Shown here piece after piece: positions 8,078 through 14,084 of a stretch of 14,084 bases of DNA; the first letter of the stretch is position 1; every line of letters begins with the position of its first letter. The translations under genes and the position numbers were made by a program. Source of the DNA: Ophiocordyceps camponoti-saundersi (nom. inval.) (taxonomy: Eukaryota > Ascomycota > Sordariomycetes > Hypocreales > Ophiocordycipitaceae). The stretch covers positions 1-14,084 of the forward strand of contig PDHQ01000608.1 in the NCBI GenBank assembly GCA_003339415.1, read 5' to 3'. A model generated the notes under the pieces. That model did not search any database. It was not told the DNA's origin and worked only from the letters and a program-made list of their open reading frames with translations.

Positions 8078-9502
8078 TATTATAATTATATAAAAGGGAA
8101 TCGCTAGGAAATAGATTAGAATTATTTCCTTAAGGGGAGGCTATCTATTAATTTAATTATATTTATAAATATCGTATTTATTTATAAAATTATTAATCTT
8201 TTTCTTTAATTAGAAAATAATAAAATTAAAGGAGAGTTCGGCTTATATATATCTCTAGCTAGTATAAAATTTATAAAAATAATACTTAAAAATAATTTCT
8301 TTAGTATAGTTTTTAGGAATATAAAGTTATTATTAATTATTAATATTCTTAAAATATAATAAGCTATTCGCTTAGATAAAAAAGAGTTTTTCCTAAAAGT
8401 TTTTATCTCCGAGTTATTTTAAGATTTTAAACTATTATATATTAAAAAGATATTTTTTAGAAATCCTATATCGGAAAGTATTATTAAGAATAGCTTTTAA
8501 GGAAATAAGTACGTAGTCCTAGTTAATATAATCCTCCTAGATATCTTTAAGTTCTCCTTATTTTTTTTCCGGGATTACCTTTAAGGGGAGGCGTAAGAGA
8601 GAGTTTATAAGAATATTAAAAATACTTAGAATATATCGGATTTTAAAAAAGTATTAACTTAGAAACTAAGAAGTAAAAGTAAAGTAATTATTACTCCTTA
8701 TATTAATAGTAAAAGGAGAGGTTTATTTTATAATTACTAAAATTATAATATAATTTATAAAAATTATAATTTTCGGTTTCCGGGTTCTAATTAAATAAGT
8801 CCGGAGTTTACGATAAGCTTATATTAAGTAGGAGATTTTAAGTTTAGTTAGCTAATATTTAGTTTCAGCTAGTTTAAAAGTATAATTAAGATAGTAAATA
8901 GGTTTAATAAACTATTAAGGCGGAGCTAAAAATAGTTTCTAAGATTCCTTATTATCGATATAGAAAAAATAAGCTATAAAACCGTTCTTTTAGAAAATAT
9001 TAATTTATAAAAAAAGTTAACGGTTAGGAAAAAACTAACTAAAAGTAGCGTTATTATAAAAAATATTAGTAATATTATTAAAATAATCGGTTTCTTCCTT
9101 TATCGGGATAATCTTAAACTAAGAGGTAAAGGTATTTTTTTTTAGTCTAATAATAGGTACTTTATTTTCCTATCTTTCTCGAAATATTACTATTTTATAT
9201 TTCTAAAAAAAGTTAATTTTTTACGTAAAATAAAGAATAAGATATCTTATCTATTTAACTAATCTAATCTATTACTTAAGATATTATAAGGTATTAAGAA
9301 ACTTAATATCTTATAAGGCTTTTACTTAAGATTAAGTATTTATTAATATAAATCCGTTAATATAATACCTTAATATTTTTATAAATAAGTAATAAAGGAA
9401 TAATTTAGAAGTAGAGAGGGAAAGATTTATACTAATAAAAAGATTAAATATTATAGTTAAATACTTAATATAATCTTCTAAAATATTAGAGAAGATTACT
9501 AT

Positions 9503-9514
9503 ATTATCGATATA
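9503..9514 (-). other. Reverse transcriptase catalytic box, YIDD changed to YIDN
   Basis: The minus strand reads TAT ATC GAT AAT. The second catalytic Asp codon of the YxDD box is now Asn (AAT, plus 9503-9505) by one G-to-A change. Flanking IVIFSN and ILEDYIKYLTIIFNLF match the region after YIDD in fungal Gypsy elements, which makes the assignment firm. The enzyme encoded here would be inactive even without the stops. Confidence 0.9.
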
Positions 9515-11060
9515 TTTAGCGGCGTATATTTTATATAGTCGGAGAATATAATCGATAAATTTTTATATATAAGTAGAAGAATTTTTATACTTTATAAGAG
9601 TAACTATAGCCCTCTCTAATCCGCGGTAGGAAATAATTATAAATCGCTCTTAGTAATTTAGATAAATAAGAAACTAATAAAAAAAGCTTCGAGTATTAAT
9701 AATAAAAATAACCTTTTTATTTACTAATTTATAAATTATATCTTAAGGGAGAGGTATTAAATATATATTAGGAACGGCTATATTATTTAAAGCTTATAAG
9801 TTATTAATAATATATAGTTTACTTTTTCTTTAAATAATAAAATATAAGCTAGCGAAAAGTAAAGCTTTAAGCGCTTATTTTATTTTACCTTATAAATATA
9901 TATCGTTATACTTTTTATTAAGGAAATCTTAATTAGGTTTATTTAGTAAATAGGAATATAAACTAAGTTTCTTTTTATGCTAATTATCGATAAGGGGGAT
10001 TTTTAAATATTACTTAGAGGGCAGATTAATTAGTTTAGTATTTTCCTAAAGTTTCGGAAGGGAATTATAAAGTTATTTTACTTTTCTAGATAATTAAGGA
10101 TTTAGTATATAGATTTTAACGCTATATTCTCCTTCGATTTCTAAGATATCGGGTATCTTAAAGATACCTAACCGATAAGGTTAACTTAAATCTAAGATAT
10201 TTATAAAAAGTAAGTCGGTATTAGTTTTATTAAATAATATTATTTAGTTTAAAAGAGAGTCTAGCGTTAAATATTTATTAGAGTTATCTAAGGAGTCTTT
10301 CTTAGTAATTTATTAAGAGATTATAAAAGAAAATTAATTATTAAAATTTAGTATAATATTAACTTTTTCTTTTTATTTAAAAAAGATTAGTTTATTACTT
10401 AAGTTAAAAATAGTTAAATAGAAATAGTTACGAATAATTAAACCTAAAAGGAAAGGAAAGTTAGGGAAAAAGATAAGGTCGCGATTTTTAAAAGGATCTT
10501 TAATTAATATTAAAATCGTGCCTATTAAAAAAGAAGGGATTATTATTACTAAAGCGGCTATTATATATCTATAAATAGCTAGTCCTTTATAAGTAGAATA
10601 GTATTTAATATATATTCCTCTATAAAGTTAAATTTAAAGCTTTTATTAAAAGTTAAGAATATCGATTTTATAAGGGATTAAGAATCCTTATTTTAATAAA
10701 ACTTTAGTAAGAAGATACTTAATAACCTAAGCGCTAGTTTTAAACTTATTAACGTAAAACTTACTATTAATTTTACTAATAATATATAAAGTAAAAGTAG
10801 CTTAACTATAAGTTAAGGCTAATTTAATATTATTTAGGCCTTAAATTATTATTAAATTATAGTTAATATCGTTAAACTTATTAAGTAAGTCCTTCCTAAT
10901 AAGGGATTTATTTATTTTAGTATCGATATATATTTTTATAGCGTTAAATAATCTATTTTTACTAAATACTAAAATCTTTATATAAGAAAAACGGGAAACT
11001 TATTCTAAAGGAAAATTAGTTATCTAAGGAGTAGCTTTAATAATAAGAAGGTTTTTAAGA

Positions 11061-12990
11061 AAGAGGTCTCTAATAGTATTAAGAGGTTTTATCTTATATT
11101 TTTTAAGATCTAAAATAAGATAATATAAGTTATTAGCTAATTACTTATCCTTTTTAGCCTTAGATAATTTAAATAAGTTAGTTTTATCGTTTAGATTATA
11201 TTCTAAAATATTAAGGATTATATTACGTATCTTAGAAAAGATTATAAAAACTTCGTTAATATTAGGATCTTATTCGGTAAGTTCGTAAGTAAGATTAATA
11301 AGGATAGGATTACTTTTTAAGCCTTCTCCGTTTTTCTTTAGGAAAGGCTATTTTATCTTTATTTTAAACTTAATATTTTTATCGAAAAGTTTTTAAGTAT
11401 TATCCGCTAGCTTCCTAGGGAAATCGTTTAGTTTACGATCTAATTAGTAGTCCGGATTTCGCGAGGATTTCTCCTTAGAATTATTTACTTTATATTTATA
11501 TTAAGGTAACTTACCTAAAGCTATATACTAAATAGTATCGTCCTATAAATTACCCTAAGTTCCTCTAATTAACTTAGTTTAGAGGTTTAGAATAAGTTAT
11601 TCGTATTTATATACTTAGTTATCTAAGGTATTTTCGCTAGTTAGCTATTAGAAAGTTTCTTAAAGTAAGATATTAAGTTAAAAAAAGATAATTATTAGTA
11701 TAGATTATTCGGGATAAAAAGCTACTTAAGCTATTCTTTTTATTTTAGATATTTATAATCGGAAATCCTTTCTAGCGAGTATATTCTAAGATATAAAGCT
11801 TTATTTTTATATAATAAAAGCGGTAATATTAGGTTAGATAGTAAACCTTTTCTAAAAGGCTTTTACCTATCCTTAGATTCCTAGACTAGGAAAAGTAAGT
11901 TCTAATCTAATTTAGGGGTTTAGATCTCTAGAATACTATTTTATAATATAACCCCGAAAAAAAGAGGGAATAAATTATACGAGTTTATTTACGTAATCTT
12001 TACTTTAGGCGGTAACCCGTTTTAAAATATTTATAAATTAGTTAATATTTTAGTAAACGATAGTTCGATTAGTTTCTTTAATCTAATTAAAAGTAATATT
12101 AAAAATATTAGTAAGCTTAAATTATCCGATATTTTTAGCTTATAACTTAACTTATCGTTTAGATAGTTTTTATAATTTTAATTAATTATATAATCGTAAA
12201 TTATTATTTAGGTTAATATATTTAAGGTAATCTAAGTTTTAAGGTATAATATTATAGGAGTAAAGTATATTATTAACTATCTATATTATTTTTTCCTCTT
12301 CCGCGGAAAGTAAAGGAGGTTTTCTAGAATTAAACGATATTATAAGAGGATTTAGAAAATATTACCTCGTTAAGGTATTTTTCCTTAAGGTAGATAGTTC
12401 TCTTTTTAGAGAGGATTCTTATAATATAGAGGTTTTCTTACTTTTATCCTAAGAGGAAGTTTCCTCCTTACCTTCTTCCTAAAAGGGGACTCCGGTATTT
12501 TCCTTACCTTTTTCCTATAAAGTAAGCTACTTACCTTTTCCTTTAGTATTACTTATAATTCGAAAGTATTTTTAAATAAGAGGTAGCTAATTTTCTAAAA
12601 GAATTCTAAGTAAGTAAGGGATATTATTAAATATATACCTTAGTTAATTTACTTATTTAAATAGTTAATTATAGTCTACTATAACGTTTAGATTAGTTAG
12701 GAAAAGTTCGATTATAGTAAGTAACTTAGTTTTTTAGGGATTATCTTAATATAGTAAGTATTTTTAAACTAGCTTTATTTCCCTATATTATAAAGGAGGA
12801 AATTTACTTTTAAAAAGGTAAGGTTTTTTTACTACTTTATAAGTATTAAAAGTATAAGCTTTTTCTTTCCTAGCTATAACTTCTTCCTTAATTACCTTAA
12901 GGAGTTTAGAAGTAAAGAAATAGTATATAGCTAAGGTTAAGTAATAAATATAGTAAAGCTTTCTTTTAAGCTAAAAATCTACGCTTATAA
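11061..12990 (-). pseudogene. gag: Inferred gag region
   Basis: This stretch lies between the primer-binding site and the protease in the element's 5'-to-3' direction, where gag (the structural capsid protein) belongs. The pol register continues upstream without a frameshift to about 11.5 kb (pieces such as EVFIIFSKIRNIILNILEYNL), so gag and pol could have been one ORF or overlapped. I found no certain Cys-His zinc knuckle. RIP would turn its Cys and His codons to Tyr, hiding it. Exact limits and frame are not resolved, and the identity rests on position. Confidence 0.45.
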
Positions 12991-13060
12991 AGTTTTATTA
13001 GTAAAAAACGTTTCGGGTCTAACTTACTACCTTAATAGCTAAAAATCTATAAGTTAGTAA

Positions 13061-13078
13061 AACGTAAAATTATTACTA
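13061..13078 (-). promoter_or_regulatory. Primer-binding site (probable)
   Basis: Two bases (ac) inside the right LTR, the minus strand reads tagtaataattttacg. A primer-binding site normally starts TGG, complementary to the CCA end of a tRNA, and TAG is TGG after one RIP change. The placement supports the right LTR being the 5' LTR. I cannot name the tRNA. Confidence 0.5.
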
Positions 13079-13080
13079 GT

Positions 13081-13684
13081 TAATATACACTTATACGTAT
13101 AATTTACTAGTAGTCGTATATACTAAGCTAACTATTAGATATAGTATATAGGAAAAGGAGACGGGCTAGCTACTAATTATAAGATTATAAAATAGCTATT
13201 ATAAAAAGTATAAGTATAAGTAAGAGTTTTTTAAGAATTAAAATAATAATTATAAAAGAATCTAAATTACTACCTAAAGGAATATTAGGCTAATTATATA
13301 GCTAGAAGCTTAAGGAAGATTTTCTAGTATAATTTTAAAAGTATTTACTTAAGGGGATTTTACGGTAATTTCCGAGTATATTAGTAAAATAGAGATTTTC
13401 TAGTATACGGTGATTTCCTAATATACGGGGATTTCCTAGTAAAATCCGGAGATTTCTAAAAGTATATTTTAATACTAAATCTTACTAAAAATCTTAGTAA
13501 AATCCTAAGAGTTATTATAGAGAAATCCTAAGAGGAAATCTTAGTAATTTCCTAAGCGTAAAGGTAATAAAGTTTCTAGGGGAAATCTAAGTAAAATCCT
13601 AAGGCGGGAAATCCTAGGAAATCTTAGGGAAATATTATAAGAGGTTAGGCGATTTGTAAGGGTGTTATTGCACGTCCTATATTA
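13081..13684 (-). repeat. LTR, 604 bp (element 5' LTR)
   Basis: Same length and ends as the left LTR (taatat...atatta). It differs from it at scattered transitions, for example gcgc against acac near the start and the less-mutated gtgttattgcacg near the end, where the left copy reads gtattattatacg. It would have held the promoter for element RNA, read leftwards. The GATTTCC motif array spans about 13317-13634. Confidence 0.93.
13394..13447. repeat. 18-bp tandem units of the GATTTCCTAGTA motif in the right LTR
   Basis: Units start at 13394, 13412 and 13430, the same 18-bp spacing as in the left LTR. Confidence 0.8.
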
Positions 13685-13689
13685 ATAGG
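13685..13689. repeat. Target site duplication (right), atagg
   Basis: An exact copy of 3485-3489 directly abutting the right LTR end. Taking out the element joins ...aaaatattatagg to ctagtgcggggtt as the empty site. Confidence 0.9.
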
Positions 13690-14084
13690 CTAGTGCGGGG
13701 TTTTATACTCTTCCCTCCTAGAAAGAGGGAGAAAAAACGCCCTACTTACCTAAAATAGAAAGGCTTACTTTTTTATAACTTATAACCTTTTAAAGAATCT
13801 ATATATAATTTTTTATAAGAAATAGATAATTAAAAGGTGCTTAAATTAATTAAAAAGGCTTATTTTCCTAAGTATATAATAAATCTATTAAAGAAAAGAT
13901 TTTATATAAATTTAAATAGAGAGAAAATAATTTAAGTAAAAATAGATAAAAATAAAAAGATAGCTTATAAAGCTTAAAATAGTTTTTAATTAGGAAAACC
14001 TTATAATAATAAAATTTTTTTAATATAAAAGAAAAAAATAAATATATATATTAATTATTAAGGCTTTAAAAAGCTATATAAAAA
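13690..14084. other. Right flank, no gene recognised
   Basis: RIP-mutated AT-rich DNA. It has a short pyrimidine/purine hairpin near 13711-13729 (tccctc, loop, gaggga). I see no open frame, RNA gene or transposon end. Confidence 0.6.

Larger units (their letters stand above)
6938..11060 (-). pseudogene. pol: pol polyprotein of a chromodomain Ty3/Gypsy element, RIP-degraded
   Basis: It would encode protease, reverse transcriptase/RNase H and integrase for copying the element RNA and inserting the cDNA. All blocks share one frame (codon boundaries at 2 mod 3), with no frameshift. A probable protease motif IDTxxNKSLI lies near 10890-10930. RT blocks follow: INNL*ALNNIAVPNIYLIPLP near 9740-9830, YRGLERAIVTLIKYK near 9590-9630, and YIDNIVIFSN at about 9485-9514. 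The primer-grip side reads FINILRYYINGF-like near 9360. Integrase core blocks are DFITKLP (8057-8077), NRDLKFISKL (to 7858) and NSLSKR*N (about 7740-7765). KFKPGD and the GPY/F-like module lie near 7300-7440, and the chromodomain is at 7076-7204. Paired TAA codons at 6938-6943 end it. Stops are TAA or TAG throughout. The upstream edge is approximate, as the frame can be followed to about 11.5 kb. Confidence 0.9.
3490..13684 (-). mobile_element. Full-length Ty3/Gypsy LTR retrotransposon with chromodomain, RIP-inactivated
   Basis: This 10,195-bp element has two 604-bp LTRs, flanking atagg duplications and an 8,987-bp interior read from right to left. The minus-strand order is 5' LTR, primer-binding site, gag region, protease, reverse transcriptase, integrase, chromodomain, two extra frames, 3' LTR. 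The order RT then integrase places it in Ty3/Gypsy (Metaviridae), and the chromodomain places it with the chromoviruses. The interior is long for a fungal member. The excess is the 2.8 kb downstream of pol. No solo-LTR or internal deletion is evident, and pol keeps one register throughout. All coding capacity is lost to transitions. Confidence 0.93.
1..14084. other. RIP-mutated AT-rich block of a filamentous ascomycete genome
   Basis: CA and TG dinucleotides are almost missing from both strands, while TA is greatly over-represented and CG, CC and CT are still common. This is what repeat-induced point mutation leaves: C-to-T change at CpA within duplicated DNA before meiosis. In the decayed genes it appears as TAA and TAG where CAA, CAG or TGG stood, Tyr in place of Cys or His, and Asn or Lys in place of Asp or Glu. 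TGA stops are nearly absent. Small islands that keep some CA or TG lie near 3038-3350, 6890-6935 and 13660-13705. The exact species cannot be told from this window. Confidence 0.93.

Noticed and set aside
11061..12990. A gag zinc knuckle (CCHC) hidden as Tyr residues
   Set aside because: Several Tyr-rich stretches could be forced to fit, but none has the correct C-x2-C-x4-H-x4-C spacing clearly enough to claim.
1..14084. Mitochondrial or centromeric DNA, suggested by the AT content
   Set aside because: The CpA-specific depletion, nuclear-type short introns and recognisable hAT and Gypsy genes point to RIP-mutated nuclear repeats. No mitochondrial genes or tRNAs are visible.

Overview
The window looks like nuclear DNA of a filamentous ascomycete (Pezizomycotina) from an AT-rich, repeat-induced point mutation (RIP) compartment. 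The dinucleotides CA and TG are almost absent, TA is very abundant, and CG, CC and CT remain. This is the footprint of C-to-T change at CpA on both strands. No intact gene was found. What remains are dead transposable elements whose reading frames can still be followed because the damage is nearly all transitions, not indels.

Layout. (1) 79-2960, minus strand: the decayed, intron-rich transposase gene of a hAT DNA transposon. Its C-terminal dimerisation domain lies at the left edge, and at least nine intron donor sites are visible. (2) 2998-3327, plus strand: a less mutated, unidentified open-frame remnant that carries a GC-rich hairpin. (3) 3490-13684: one complete LTR retrotransposon in minus orientation. 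Its two LTRs are each exactly 604 bp and it is flanked by the 5-bp target duplication atagg. It belongs to the Ty3/Gypsy group. The pol pseudogene (6938 to about 11060) holds a probable protease, reverse transcriptase, integrase and a C-terminal chromodomain, all in one unbroken register. A gag region is inferred upstream (11061-12990).

The least expected feature is the 2.8 kb between the end of pol and the 3' LTR. It appears to hold a further decayed frame of about 477 codons (5023-6453) and a smaller one (4417-4773), both in the pol direction. It also holds a purine-rich tract and a three-unit 34-bp tandem repeat. I recognise neither frame. (4) 13690-14084: AT-rich flank with no recognised gene.

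Order of events: the retrotransposon inserted as a full-length copy, probably making protein then, and RIP later destroyed the hAT relic and the retroelement. Substitutions at RT and integrase catalytic codons are all G-to-A on the coding strand.
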